31,163 bases of DNA from an uncultured Clostridia bacterium (GTDB taxonomy: Bacteria > Bacillota > Clostridia > Christensenellales > Borkfalkiaceae), in contig CAKQKQ010000012.1 in assembly GCA_934249265.1 (NCBI GenBank), positions 1-31,163 of the forward strand, read 5' to 3'. Of this stretch, positions 8,401 to 16,111 are shown one piece after another (the stretch's first letter is position 1; each line of letters begins with the position of its first letter). The notes under the pieces were generated by a model, which ran no database searches, had not been told where the DNA came from, and saw nothing but the letters and a program-made list of their open reading frames with translations. Both the position numbers and the translations under genes were made by a program.

Positions 8401-8878
8401 TCTCTCCGTATCGATTGCTTTGATAGTAATTCTTCTTATAATATTAGTAAGAAAGATTTACAAAGCGGTAAAAGGCAAAAATAAGTCTACTAAGTCTTAT
8501 TACAGCAGAGATACAAGGGCGAAAGCAATGGAGAAAATTGCAAACGACAAACTTTCCAAGATTCAACTTACCGACGAAAACGACGAAAAGAACGACTACG
8601 ATTACGACAATATGGAAAACAACGTAGCGTCCGACGACGAAACGACGGAAGAAACCATTGAAGTAACCGAAACGACTGAAACAACCGAAACCGAAGAGAC
8701 TTCCGAGGAAACGGCTGAAGAAGTAATCGAAGAAATAGCAGAAGTCGCTGAAGAAAACGCTGAAAACGGCGAACAAACCGAGACAACCGAAGAACAACCC
8801 TCTACCGAGGAACAAACTACGGCTGACGAGCAACCCGCCGAACAAAGCGCAGAAAGCGAAAAGCAAGACAACGAATAA
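5477..8878 (+). CDS. Large surface lipoprotein with carbohydrate-binding-like modules, C-terminal membrane helix and acidic tail
   Basis: 1133 residues from ATG 5477, chosen because AAAGG precedes it and the promoter start lies at about 5439. Residues 11-31 are a signal peptide ending in a lipobox-like TTAC, with C32 as the lipid site. Three stretches (about 54-330, 390-595 and 600-865) look like beta-sandwich carbohydrate-binding modules: NGDFEF starts, GQYAQVSVWIKT / GQYQRITFWAKV, YGQWMKYTI / YGDWIKYTV, and GYAFFDNVTY / GYAFVSNFEY. A poly-Ser linker (about 946-962) leads to a membrane helix (about 968-993), a basic stop-transfer stretch and a Glu/Thr-rich acidic tail (about 1053-1133) predicted to be cytoplasmic. 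Function unknown; glycan or cell-wall binding is an inference. No catalytic motif was seen. Confidence 0.8.
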   Translation: MYNFKKKYSSKTLLTIIIVMTLSFVMLFTTACGNNNGSSSDSESDSSTAFPTDYQTITNGDFEFNTQNYKYTNFPVNSSIGWTRSNDSITNSATTSTKTSGIIDTTDYEFERDEDGNVVYDENGQPKYALKDGEKIPVFSVIAPKHLPVISGTDGEEDAVYYNPYTPYYYGLIDTTDNKPEDGDPTRGTKVLMIANKTATAGKGTAQRFTSTKTLTLYPGQYAQVSVWIKTYELTTLMDTKDFGAYISLSSMSVGSVSKENFVIKYINTYGQWMKYTINVAGSDYATTSYKVVLGLGNGSKDITSEYVEGYAFFDNVTYKSLTKEEYEATESTTNKTVNFYTKNGSEETFSEDTSEMKILANQVFTGEEDIKKNDAETGDKYSEYTANLNFLRSGYAQLAVEGSAKKNDVYDRQHDSSFGNADVGLKAWNAIGDVTNGIEYPFDPATPTVYFNFTNPASYTFTSEKFTLAAGQYQRITFWAKVNLNNKAAKAFTINVVDTTADGKYTTTTTVKDSLETSDMTNESYGDWIKYTVVVSNTFAKEGSSYAKDRYFYLEFSFGPTTNTTDILDFPTGYAFVSNFEYSYLSADDYKQVYTSDSNYKAVALSADMQSSSFVETNESYNFTYPFFEDITNVASEDVTGYLGFVGNSLKVGGTEENKFTQDETKAGVINSKYLDNYVASGLFTDAEKASIEAWLENVDLGDNQYLQPLIIKNTAPAAYGFQQSSSSTFATNSIYEVTVKLMILGDNTNAYVYLTDGDNSSDFKVLKISGSKNEYTNEEAFEQELSTKLTSADWANAAVTESGKAGKSWLEVKFYVTTGNEAIDYKIEVWNGSRDAAVKSEGLVVIGDIDVATLTESELDLAKRRLTQSYNQDDDYKFNFEDGIHFTRLPSTVKTDKNPDGEVRNYEKTDTKNAGIAFYTNKVATFVNYSNINVESELDERTTSDSSSSSSSSSSSSSASTETSYSVGLYAATLSVSIALIVILLIILVRKIYKAVKGKNKSTKSYYSRDTRAKAMEKIANDKLSKIQLTDENDEKNDYDYDNMENNVASDDETTEETIEVTETTETTETEETSEETAEEVIEEIAEVAEENAENGEQTETTEEQPSTEEQTTADEQPAEQSAESEKQDNE

Positions 8879-8895
8879 TAATCTTTCATAATTTA

Positions 8896-8926
8896 AAAAA
8901 GTTCCGACCAAAAGTCGGAACTTTTT
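8896..8926 (+). terminator. Intrinsic terminator of the large lipoprotein gene
   Basis: A 13-bp perfect stem (AAAAAGTTCCGAC, 8896-8908, paired with 8914-8926) has a 5-base loop and a T run inside its 3' arm. It begins 18 bases after the stop codon. Confidence 0.9.
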
Positions 8927-9067
8927 AATTTACATTTTTTTGTATAAAGAAATTATATCGTTGCAATAAATTTATTTTACATTTTATATATAACATATCG
9001 TTTTTTTGATTTTATTTCGCCATAAAACACGATTTTTAATAACTCCTCTTATTTGCATTGCATAAAT

Positions 9068-9110
9068 CGAGCCGCCAATTTTTTGTTTGGCGGCTCGCTT
9101 TTTATTTTTT
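9068..9110 (+). terminator. Second plus-oriented terminator without an obvious gene
   Basis: The stem CGAGCCGCCA (9068-9077) / TGGCGGCTCG (9088-9097) is followed by CTTTTTATTTTTT. The T-tract is on the plus strand, although the nearest plus gene already has a terminator at 8896-8926. It may be a back-up, or may end the minus-strand hypothetical cluster inefficiently. Confidence 0.65.
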
Positions 9111-9117
9111 ATCGTTT

Positions 9118-10281
9118 TCAACTTATTCCGTTTGCCTTTAATTCTTCTTTTGTTTCGTTGTCTATAACGGAAAACAGTTTTTTCTTGTATTCCTCTTTTT
9201 TGTCCTCGTCTGAGTCAAAAGTTTTTTCAATTAAATTTAATAGCATACCAGCGTTGGGCACTCCCCTAATGTATAAAAACGTGGGGTCGGTTACGTCGTA
9301 ATGAGAAATTACGTCGATTAAATAATCTAAAAATTCCACCGCTTCGGCGTTTCTTTTGTTGTCGCACAAAGCCAAAGCGTAATAATATCTCACGAAACTA
9401 CCGCTCAATTCCATCAGTTCTTTTTTCTTCGGAACGTAATTTTTAAGTCTTTCAAAAGTCTGTTTTTCAATATCTCGCTTGTCGCAATAAACGGCGCACT
9501 GCATCAAATTAAAACAGTTAGTCGCGCTTGCGTCCTTTTTGTACAACTCGTCATAAATTTCAAACGCCTCGGCGTGCCGTTTTTCCTTGGATAAAAGCAA
9601 CGCCTTTTGAAGTTGCGGCTTTTTGCCGTAATCCGCTTGACTGCACTTTTCAATAAACGTTTTCGCTTGATGCCCGAACACAAACCGCCTACCGAAACAG
9701 TCTATTTCGGTCTTTACAAGGTTGCCGTCTTTAATATTTTTAGGTTCGATTTCGTTTAAATCGTACTCATAACAGCCGAAATCGGAAATCGAGTGATAAA
9801 AGTCGTTTGTTATTTTGATTTTTCCATAGGCGTAAGAAATAATCACGTCTCGGTTTATCACGTCGGCTTGGCTTGAATCGTAGCATTTAGTAACGATAAA
9901 ATCGTCCGATAAATTGTAAAACCCGATTTTGTTTTGGTTTGCCGTTGAAATCATTTCGCTCGTTACGGGCGGCAACTGCACTTCGGGTATTTTTTTATAT
10001 AACAGCGAAACCAGCCCTATCGACACCGCCGCGGGCAACGGTATAAGCAAAATGTATGTAATCACGCTTAAAACCGACGCTAAAGTCTTGTTGTCGATTA
10101 AATTTCGCATACTTTTAGCGAGTATCAACATTGCGATAAGCAACACGAAAAACAAAACGCCGCATATTGCGGAAAGCGCAATTTTAAGTTTGTATTGTTT
10201 TCTTTCTTTGTCCGGTAATGCGGCAACGCGCAAATTGTGAAGTTTGCGTCGATTATCCGTTTTACTTTTATAATATTTCAT
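9118..10281 (-). CDS. Hypothetical membrane protein with TPR-like C-terminal region
   Basis: 387 residues, not recognised. A very basic N-terminus (1-29) is followed by two membrane helices (about 31-55 and 68-93), a mixed alpha/beta part (about 110-215) and a helical region (about 220-375) with TPR-like helix pairs such as KALLLSKEKRHAEAFEIYDELYKKD and YYALALCDNKRNAEAVEFLDYLID. It therefore looks like a membrane-tethered scaffold with its bulk in the cytoplasm. Eight or so Cys residues are scattered without a CxxC pattern. AAGGA precedes the ATG. The gene begins 2 bases after the stop of the 116-residue gene, so the two are probably translationally coupled. Confidence 0.65.
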   Translation of the reverse strand: MKYYKSKTDNRRKLHNLRVAALPDKERKQYKLKIALSAICGVLFFVLLIAMLILAKSMRNLIDNKTLASVLSVITYILLIPLPAAVSIGLVSLLYKKIPEVQLPPVTSEMISTANQNKIGFYNLSDDFIVTKCYDSSQADVINRDVIISYAYGKIKITNDFYHSISDFGCYEYDLNEIEPKNIKDGNLVKTEIDCFGRRFVFGHQAKTFIEKCSQADYGKKPQLQKALLLSKEKRHAEAFEIYDELYKKDASATNCFNLMQCAVYCDKRDIEKQTFERLKNYVPKKKELMELSGSFVRYYYALALCDNKRNAEAVEFLDYLIDVISHYDVTDPTFLYIRGVPNAGMLLNLIEKTFDSDEDKKEEYKKKLFSVIDNETKEELKANGIS

Positions 10282-10283
10282 TA

Positions 10284-10634
10284 TTATATATCCTTTTTAT
10301 TTTCAATTTTGTCTAAATATTTTTCTACAAGAGCCGCCAAATAATCAACCTTTTCTATCCCCGACCAATTGTCAAAGCCGTCAACAAAACCGCCGACCAA
10401 TTTTTTTAAATTGGTATAATCGTTTTGCCCGTTTTTAAAATAACAATAAACGTAATCGTTTTCCACGTTAAACACGATGGTTATTTCGTCTTTGACAAAA
10501 GTCACTTCTTCTTCGGCATTTCTGCTCCAATACTTTTCTTGATAGCCTTTTTTAATTAAAAAATCGCACTTTTTCGCCAAATATTTTTTTGCGTTTTTTT
10601 GAAGTTCGTTAAATTTAAACCAAGCGAAACACAT
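10284..10634 (-). CDS. Hypothetical 116-residue protein
   Basis: Not recognised. It is a soluble protein with a helical start (FNELQKNAKKYLAKKCDFLIKKGY), a central beta-hairpin pattern (VTFVKDEITIVFNVENDYVYCYFK) and a C-terminal helical part. The start MCFAWF at 10632-10634 is preferred: AAGGAG lies 9 bases upstream, whereas the in-frame ATG at 10659-10661 (nine codons earlier) has no ribosome site. A single-domain alpha/beta protein beside membrane proteins could be an immunity or accessory protein, but no family is evident. It is coupled to the downstream gene, with a 2-base gap. Confidence 0.6.
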   Translation of the reverse strand: MCFAWFKFNELQKNAKKYLAKKCDFLIKKGYQEKYWSRNAEEEVTFVKDEITIVFNVENDYVYCYFKNGQNDYTNLKKLVGGFVDGFDNWSGIEKVDYLAALVEKYLDKIENKKDI

Positions 10635-10817
10635 AAGCGTTTTCTCCTTTATTTTTGCCATTTTGCCGTAAAACCACCCACCGTCGAGCCATTATGCCGT
10701 CAAACACTCAAGCAAACCGTGAGCCGAAAAACCGCCACCTCGCCGACGCGCCAAATACTCAAACAAACGGTCATGCCGCATACAAATTTTCGCTCATAAA
10801 TCAAATAAAATCAAACG

Positions 10818-11924
10818 TTAAATGCCGAGTATGGTAAAATAACCGTAAAGTTTGATACTGCGGTCTGCCCAAGGCTTTAATTCTGCAATAATTTCTTGCA
10901 ACTGCTGACTTTCGGTCTTTACTTTTTCAATAACGTTTTCCCACTCGGTTTTATCGACGGGAGTCATGCCGAAATAGTCGTAATTTTTAATCGTTTTTTG
11001 GAAAAACGCGCCCACGTGACAGTTTTCCATTATTTCTTCGGGTAGTAAAATCGAGGTTTTATCCCAAAACACGCCCCTTTCGTTTCCCGTTTGAAATTCG
11101 TGATAAGCCGTGCCTTTGCGTTCTTCGGGCAAAACAAAATATTTGCACTTGTTGCCGCTCAATGAAAAGCGGTCGTTTGCCCAATTTATCTCGTCGACGG
11201 CATATTCTCTCGCTTCTTCAACCGAGTCGTAATTGAAAATAAGCCCGTCGTAATTGTCTTGCCAATGCGGTAACATTTGTTTAAAAGCGTCGTCAATTGT
11301 GCTGGCATAACCCGTAGAATAAACGTAATCGCACGTTAGAAATTTGTCGCCGTCTTTGTTTATGGTAATTACTCTTGTGCCGTCATCGGAAACGTATTTT
11401 TCGAGACAATCTTCGTCTTCATCGAATTTTTCAATACCGATTTTTTTAATCAATAAATAATTATTCAGTCTATAATCTTCACCGCAAAAATATAGTCCTT
11501 TGTTTCTCAACTGCTTGTTTTTAATCTCAATAAGTTGATATCCGTCGATAAGTTCGTATACGCAAAACTCGATGTTGAGTTCTGTGTTTTTCATTATTTT
11601 ATAAGTGTCGCCGTCAACGTGATTTTGCAAAGATTTTTTGTGATGCGTAATCTCCTTTTCATCCACAACTTCGGCATCTTTAAACATATTTACGCCGTTT
11701 AAATAATACTCGCGATTATACGCTATGTAATAAGTTTTTGCGTTTTCGTCCTTTATTTTTACAATATCCAGCACGACGAAAAACACCGCGCCTACGCCCG
11801 TCAAAATTGCAAAAACAACCACTATCGGTTGATATTCGATTATGCCCGAAATCGCAAAAGCGACGCACGCTAAAGTAAAAGCAATTGACAAGCCGTAATC
11901 GATTAAAGCATTTTTTATCTTCAT
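10818..11924 (-). CDS. Hypothetical two-helix membrane protein
   Basis: 368 residues, not recognised. Two adjacent membrane helices (about 8-29 and 33-53) precede a long, acidic, presumably cytoplasmic region. That region contains beta-rich stretches, a central DNYDGLIFNYDSVEEAREYAVDEINWA segment and, near the C-terminus, KNYDYFGMTPVDKTEWENVIEKV followed by a helix ending in ELKPWAD. GAGGAC lies upstream of the ATG. It is the first gene of a possible three-gene minus-strand group, separated by 183 bases from the next start; its two-helix tethered architecture resembles that of the 387-residue neighbour, with no clear sequence similarity. Confidence 0.65.
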   Translation of the reverse strand: MKIKNALIDYGLSIAFTLACVAFAISGIIEYQPIVVVFAILTGVGAVFFVVLDIVKIKDENAKTYYIAYNREYYLNGVNMFKDAEVVDEKEITHHKKSLQNHVDGDTYKIMKNTELNIEFCVYELIDGYQLIEIKNKQLRNKGLYFCGEDYRLNNYLLIKKIGIEKFDEDEDCLEKYVSDDGTRVITINKDGDKFLTCDYVYSTGYASTIDDAFKQMLPHWQDNYDGLIFNYDSVEEAREYAVDEINWANDRFSLSGNKCKYFVLPEERKGTAYHEFQTGNERGVFWDKTSILLPEEIMENCHVGAFFQKTIKNYDYFGMTPVDKTEWENVIEKVKTESQQLQEIIAELKPWADRSIKLYGYFTILGI

Positions 11925-12031
11925 TTATTTGTCCTCTTTTTTAAAGTCGAATTATTCCTTTTTGCCACAAAATTATTTCATTCCGCGACGAAAAAATAGC
12001 ACGAGTGCGGTATTTGTTCCGCATTATAGTT

Positions 12032-13501
12032 TTATTCCACGTTGCGGCATTGTTTAATCGCTTTTTTCCAGCCGCCATAACGTTTGTTGCAAATTTCTCT
12101 GTCGTCGGTGGGTTTAAACAGTCTATCGACGCTTCTCAACTCCTCTATATCTTCCATTTTAAACAGTCCTATCGCAATTCCGCACAAATAAATCGCGCCA
12201 AGCGAAGTGCTTTCTTTTTCGACGGGTCTGTTTATCCACACGCCCAAAGTGTCCGCTTGAAACTGCATTAAAAAGTTGTTTGCGGATGCTCCGCCGTCGC
12301 ACCTCGTCTCTTTTAAGGGGATTTGGCTGTCTCTTTCCATCACCACAGCGAGGTCTTTTGCCGAATACGCAATAGCCTCTAAAGTCGCACGAATAATGTG
12401 CGCTTTCGTCGTGCCTCTCGTTATGCCCGTGATTATGCCCTTTGCGTTGCTGTCCCAATAAGGCGCGCCGAGACCCGTAAATGCCGGAACGACGTAAACT
12501 CCGCCGCTATTTTGCACGCTTTGCGCCCATTTTTCGCTTTCGGAAGAATCGTTGAAAAACGCCAACTCGTCTCTTAGCCACTGCACCGAACTGCCCGCGT
12601 TGAACACGCTACCTTCAAATGCGTAACAAATTTTATCGCCCACGCAATAGCCTATTGTGGTAATAAGTCCGTTTTTGGAAAGCGCGGGGGTGCTGCCTAT
12701 GTTGTAAAGCATAAACATACCCGTGCCGTAAGTGATTTTACTGCTTCCTTCGTCAAAACAGCCTTGCCCGAAAAGCGCGGCTTGTTGGTCGCCCGCAATT
12801 CCCGCAATGGCAATATTTTTACCGTCGTATTCAAATGAGCCCGCAACGTCGGTCGAGCGTATTACCTTCGGCAATATTGCAACGGGAATTTCAAACAAAC
12901 TTAAAAGCCCTTTATCCCACGTGAGCGTGTTTATATTGAAAAGCATCGTCCTTGACGCGTTTGTGTAATCGGTGACGAAACTTTTTCCGTTCGTAAGTCT
13001 ATAAATTAAATACGAATCGATCGTGCCTACGCACAAATTTTTGTTGTCGAGTTCTTTCCTCACTTCGGGCACGTTGTCGATAAGCCACTTTATTTTACTC
13101 GCCGAAAAGTAAGCGTCGATTACAAGCCCCGTCTTTTTATGTATTTCTTTTTCTCTGGTCTTTTTAAGTTCGTCGCAAAACTTGCTCGTGCGCCTACATT
13201 GCCACACAATGGCGTTGTAAAGGGGCTTGCCCGTGGTTTTATCCCACGCAACGACGGTTTCTCTTTGGTTTGTAAGCCCTATGCCGAGCACGTTGTCTTT
13301 GCCCGCAAACACTAAATTATCTTTAAGCGCGTCCAAAGTTTTTTGATAAATTTCCTCGGCGTCCTCTTCGACGTACCCCGGTACGGGATAATATTGAGCG
13401 ATAGGTCGCTGCGATATTTTCTCTATTTTCTTCGTGTCGATGTTGTAAAGACAACTTCTCGTACTTGTCGTTCCTTCGTCGATTGAGATTATATATTTCA
13501 T
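12032..13501 (-). CDS. glpK: Glycerol kinase
   Basis: 489 residues, normal for GlpK (about 495-502). It transfers phosphate from ATP to glycerol to give sn-glycerol 3-phosphate for lipid synthesis or catabolism. FGGY-family features are all present: DEGTTSTR (8-15), NQRET (78-82), WQCRRT (100-105), GDQQAALFGQ (237-246, catalytic D238), TYGTGMF, FTGLGAPYWD and the C-terminal RCDGGASANNFLMQ. The HPr-phosphorylated His known from enterococcal GlpK appears to be replaced: by ungapped count back from the catalytic Asp, the position is E224. No glpF or glpD is adjacent. It is expressed from a divergent promoter region shared with murG. The start ATG at 13499-13501 follows GAGGGA. Confidence 0.95.
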   Translation of the reverse strand: MKYIISIDEGTTSTRSCLYNIDTKKIEKISQRPIAQYYPVPGYVEEDAEEIYQKTLDALKDNLVFAGKDNVLGIGLTNQRETVVAWDKTTGKPLYNAIVWQCRRTSKFCDELKKTREKEIHKKTGLVIDAYFSASKIKWLIDNVPEVRKELDNKNLCVGTIDSYLIYRLTNGKSFVTDYTNASRTMLFNINTLTWDKGLLSLFEIPVAILPKVIRSTDVAGSFEYDGKNIAIAGIAGDQQAALFGQGCFDEGSSKITYGTGMFMLYNIGSTPALSKNGLITTIGYCVGDKICYAFEGSVFNAGSSVQWLRDELAFFNDSSESEKWAQSVQNSGGVYVVPAFTGLGAPYWDSNAKGIITGITRGTTKAHIIRATLEAIAYSAKDLAVVMERDSQIPLKETRCDGGASANNFLMQFQADTLGVWINRPVEKESTSLGAIYLCGIAIGLFKMEDIEELRSVDRLFKPTDDREICNKRYGGWKKAIKQCRNVE

Positions 13502-13605
13502 CTTTTTCCCTCGTTTTTTGCTTTTAACGATATTTAGCAGCGTGTTTTAGCAAAATCTGCGCTCTATACAAGCAAAATTTACATTTTAACGCACGCATAT
13601 TTATC

Positions 13606-13634
13606 ATTATATAACAATTTGCGTTTTTTTTCAA
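13606..13634 (-). promoter_or_regulatory. glpK promoter
   Basis: On the minus strand TTGAAA (13629-13634), a 17-base spacer and TATAAT (13606-13611). The predicted start near 13599 gives a leader of about 100 bases. Its -35 lies only a few bases from the -35 of the divergent murG promoter, so the two may influence each other. Confidence 0.8.
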
Positions 13635-13638
13635 TAAT

Positions 13639-13668
13639 TTGGAAAATTTTTATACTTTTACTCATAAT
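13639..13668 (+). promoter_or_regulatory. Candidate murG promoter, start site at or next to the ATG
   Basis: TTGGAA (13639-13644), an 18-base spacer and CATAAT (13663-13668) leave 8 bases before the ATG at 13677. The predicted transcript would have a leader of 0-3 bases. No Shine-Dalgarno is present. Confidence 0.5.
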
Positions 13669-13676
13669 TTAATATT

Positions 13677-14721
13677 ATGAAAAAACTCGTTATGACGGGC
13701 GGCGGCACTGCCGGACACTGCAAGCCCAACCTCGCTTTAATTCCTCAACTTTCCCCATATTTCAAAAATCGACTACGTCGGCTCTGTTAGCGGCGTCGAA
13801 AAACAACTTGTAGAAAGTTATCCGTTGCCTTATTATGCTATTCCGTGCACAAAACTGCGCCGCAATTTGAGCCTTAAAAACTTGCTTATACCTTACGTTT
13901 TGGTAAAAAGCATATTCAAAGCCAAAAAAATTTTAAAAGAAATTTCGCCCGACGTGGTTTTTTCAAAGGGCGGATACGTCGCGCTGCCCGTTGTAATCGC
14001 CGCGCACTCGCTGTCGATACCCATAATTATTCACGAATCCGATTTAAGCGTGGGTCTCACAAACAAAATTTGCGCAAAATACGCCGACTACGTGCTTACT
14101 TCGTTTGAAAAAACCGCAAAGGAATTTACAAACGGCATATACACGGGTTCGCCCATCGACGAAAAACTTTTCAACGGCAATAAAACTGCCTTTTTAAAAG
14201 AGTGTTCTTTCCCCGAAAACAAGCCCGTTTTGTCCGTTTTCGGCGGCAGTTTGGGCAGTAAAACGGTAAACGCGATGATACGCGACAGTTTACCTACCCT
14301 TCTTAAAAAGTACAACGTGGTGCATATTTGCGGCAAAAACAACAAGGTCGCCGCTAAATTTAAAGGTTATAGACAAATTGAATTTTTGGATAATTTAGCC
14401 GACGTTTACGCCGCTACCGATATTGCCGTCACGCGCGGCGGAGCGAACACTTTAAACGAACTTTTCGCTCTGCACATACCTTCTCTCGTCATTCCGTTAA
14501 GCAAAAAAGCGTCGAGGGGCGACCAAATCGAAAACGCGATTTATTACGCAAACAAGGGAATTTTTCCCATGATTAGAGAAGAAGATTGCGACAAAAAAGC
14601 CTTATGCGACAGTATTGACGAACTGTTTTTAAAGCGCAACCGATATATCGACGTGATGAAAGCGAAAGAAATTAAAAACAGCAATAAAAAAATCGTAGAC
14701 GTGATTAAAAGCGTGCTTTAA
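13677..14721 (+). CDS. murG: MurG N-acetylglucosaminyltransferase, with an apparent one-base frameshift
   Basis: MurG adds GlcNAc to undecaprenyl-PP-MurNAc-pentapeptide to form lipid II at the inner membrane face. The reading starts at ATG 13677 as MKKLVMTGGGTAGHCKPNLALIP (donor-loop glycines) and is cut by TAG after about 38 codons. The +1 frame continues as KIDYVGSVSGVEKQLVESYPLPYY and runs to 14721. Removing one A from the run at 13764-13768 joins the frames into about 347 residues, the usual MurG length. Later motifs are FSKGGYVALPV, HESDLSVGLTNK, VFGGSLGSKTVN and TRGGANTLNELFA. Since murG is normally essential, a sequencing or assembly error in the homopolymer is likelier than a true pseudogene. 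No other mur gene adjoins it. Confidence 0.85.
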
Positions 14722-14871
14722 TCGGTTGTCAAAAGCACTGTTTGCGCTTGCCGTAAAACATACATTTGCGTACAAAACATATTCATTTGCGCATAAGCAA
14801 ATATGTTCACGTAATCAAATATTGTTTTAAAAAAAATCAAACAAATCGCCAAATTTAAAAAGCAAAATAAA

Positions 14872-14917
14872 AAGGATAGTAAAGTTTTGAAAATCACTTC
14901 AAAATTTCGCTATCCTT
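14872..14917 (-). terminator. Hairpin terminator between murG and mreB-like gene
   Basis: The outer stem AAGGATAG (14872-14879) / CTATCCTT (14910-14917) encloses an inner TTTTGAA / TTCAAAA stem. On the minus strand it is followed by TTTTTATTTT, so it best fits the end of the mreB-like transcript; it may also stop murG. The rest of 14722-15097 shows no gene. Confidence 0.65.
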
Positions 14918-15097
14918 AAATTTTATTATAAATTCAATGTTAAACCGCAAGGCGGAAACTATAAAACGGAAACTAAAAAACTGCAAAATTCCGCAAAAAC
15001 GGGAAATTCACAATAAACGAACACGGCACAAACACCGTTAAAAAAATGCTTATAAATACATTTAAAAAACGCTTAAATATACCGCTTAAAAACTTAA

Positions 15098-16111
15098 TTA
15101 AAAATTCCTTTTGTTAAGTTTAAGTTTGTTTAAAAGGTCCTTTTTGCCGGCGAGAATACCGCCGCCCGTAGCCGCAGCCATATCGGGTTCTTCAACCATA
15201 TTGGCGCGCATATTCATATTTTTTACGAAATACATTTCAAGACCCGCAGTTTTCGACGTGCCGCCCACAAGGTAAATACCCGCCCTTTTTATATCTGCGG
15301 AAACCTCGGCTGGGAGTTTTGCAAGCACTTTTTTTGCAATTTTAAACACCATATCGAAAAACACCTTAATCGGCTCGACGATATCTTGTGCGCAAAGCGA
15401 CACCGAAACGGGGTTGCCCGTGTCGATATGTCTGCCGTTTATTACCGTTCTTACGTCGTCGTTGGTGCTTAAACTGCCGATAGTCGTCTTTAATCTTTCG
15501 GCGGTTTGCGTGCCGATTTTTATGCGGAACTTGTCTTCTATGTGGTCGATAAGCATTGCGTCGATGTTTTTACCGCCCATATTCACGTTTGCGCCCACGA
15601 TTACGCCGTCGAGCGAAACCGCTGAAAATTGCGTTATGCCGCCGCCCATATCGATAAAGAAACACGGGTTTGACTCGGTAATGGGCGCGCCCATGCCCAA
15701 AGCAACCAAAATGGGGCTTTCAACGAAATCGATATTGAAAATTCCGCACTCGTTAAGCACTCGTTCGTACTTTTTAAGCATAGCGTTTTCACAGCCGCAC
15801 GGAATCGATAAAATAACTCTCGGCTTAAAGTGAAACCGTTTTACCGAAATCATCTCTAAAAACTTTTGCATTAAAAGCGTAAGAGCCTTTTCGTTGACGA
15901 TATCGCCCTCTTCCACGGGCCAAAACACCCTTGTCGATTCCGAGGTTTTTCCCACGAGTTTGTTCGCCTCGTTTCCGACGGCTTTTACCTTGTAAGGCTC
16001 GTCGCCGCTTAACGCTATACACGTAGTTTCGCACAAAACTATACCTACGCCGAGTTCGTAAATCGTCGTTTTCGACGACCCGATATCTATTGCAATGGTG
16101 TTTATCCTCAT
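15098..16111 (-). CDS. MreB-like actin (rod-shape determining protein family)
   Basis: 337 residues, the usual MreB/Mbl length. Actin-fold nucleotide loops are visible: phosphate-1 DIGSSKTTIYELG (9-21), VESPILVALGMGAPI (130-144), phosphate-2 IDMGGGITQFSAVSLDGV (153-170) and the adenosine loop LVGGTSKTAGLEMYF near residue 293. MreB polymers on the inner membrane guide lateral wall synthesis. The gene overlaps maf by ATGA, and maf next to mreB is a common Firmicute order. The sequence is divergent: it has SSKTT where MreB has TANT, and WPVEEGDIVNE where MreB has RPMKDGVIADY. No mreC or mreD follows; 376 bases and a terminator come next. It may be a paralogue rather than the main MreB. Confidence 0.8.
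   Translation of the reverse strand: MRINTIAIDIGSSKTTIYELGVGIVLCETTCIALSGDEPYKVKAVGNEANKLVGKTSESTRVFWPVEEGDIVNEKALTLLMQKFLEMISVKRFHFKPRVILSIPCGCENAMLKKYERVLNECGIFNIDFVESPILVALGMGAPITESNPCFFIDMGGGITQFSAVSLDGVIVGANVNMGGKNIDAMLIDHIEDKFRIKIGTQTAERLKTTIGSLSTNDDVRTVINGRHIDTGNPVSVSLCAQDIVEPIKVFFDMVFKIAKKVLAKLPAEVSADIKRAGIYLVGGTSKTAGLEMYFVKNMNMRANMVEEPDMAAATGGGILAGKKDLLNKLKLNKRNF

Noticed and set aside
10599..10837. Small plus-strand ORFs between the hypothetical genes
   Set aside because: No promoter or ribosome site; they overlap the start of the 116-residue minus-strand gene and the spacer, and two overlapping frames are equally open.
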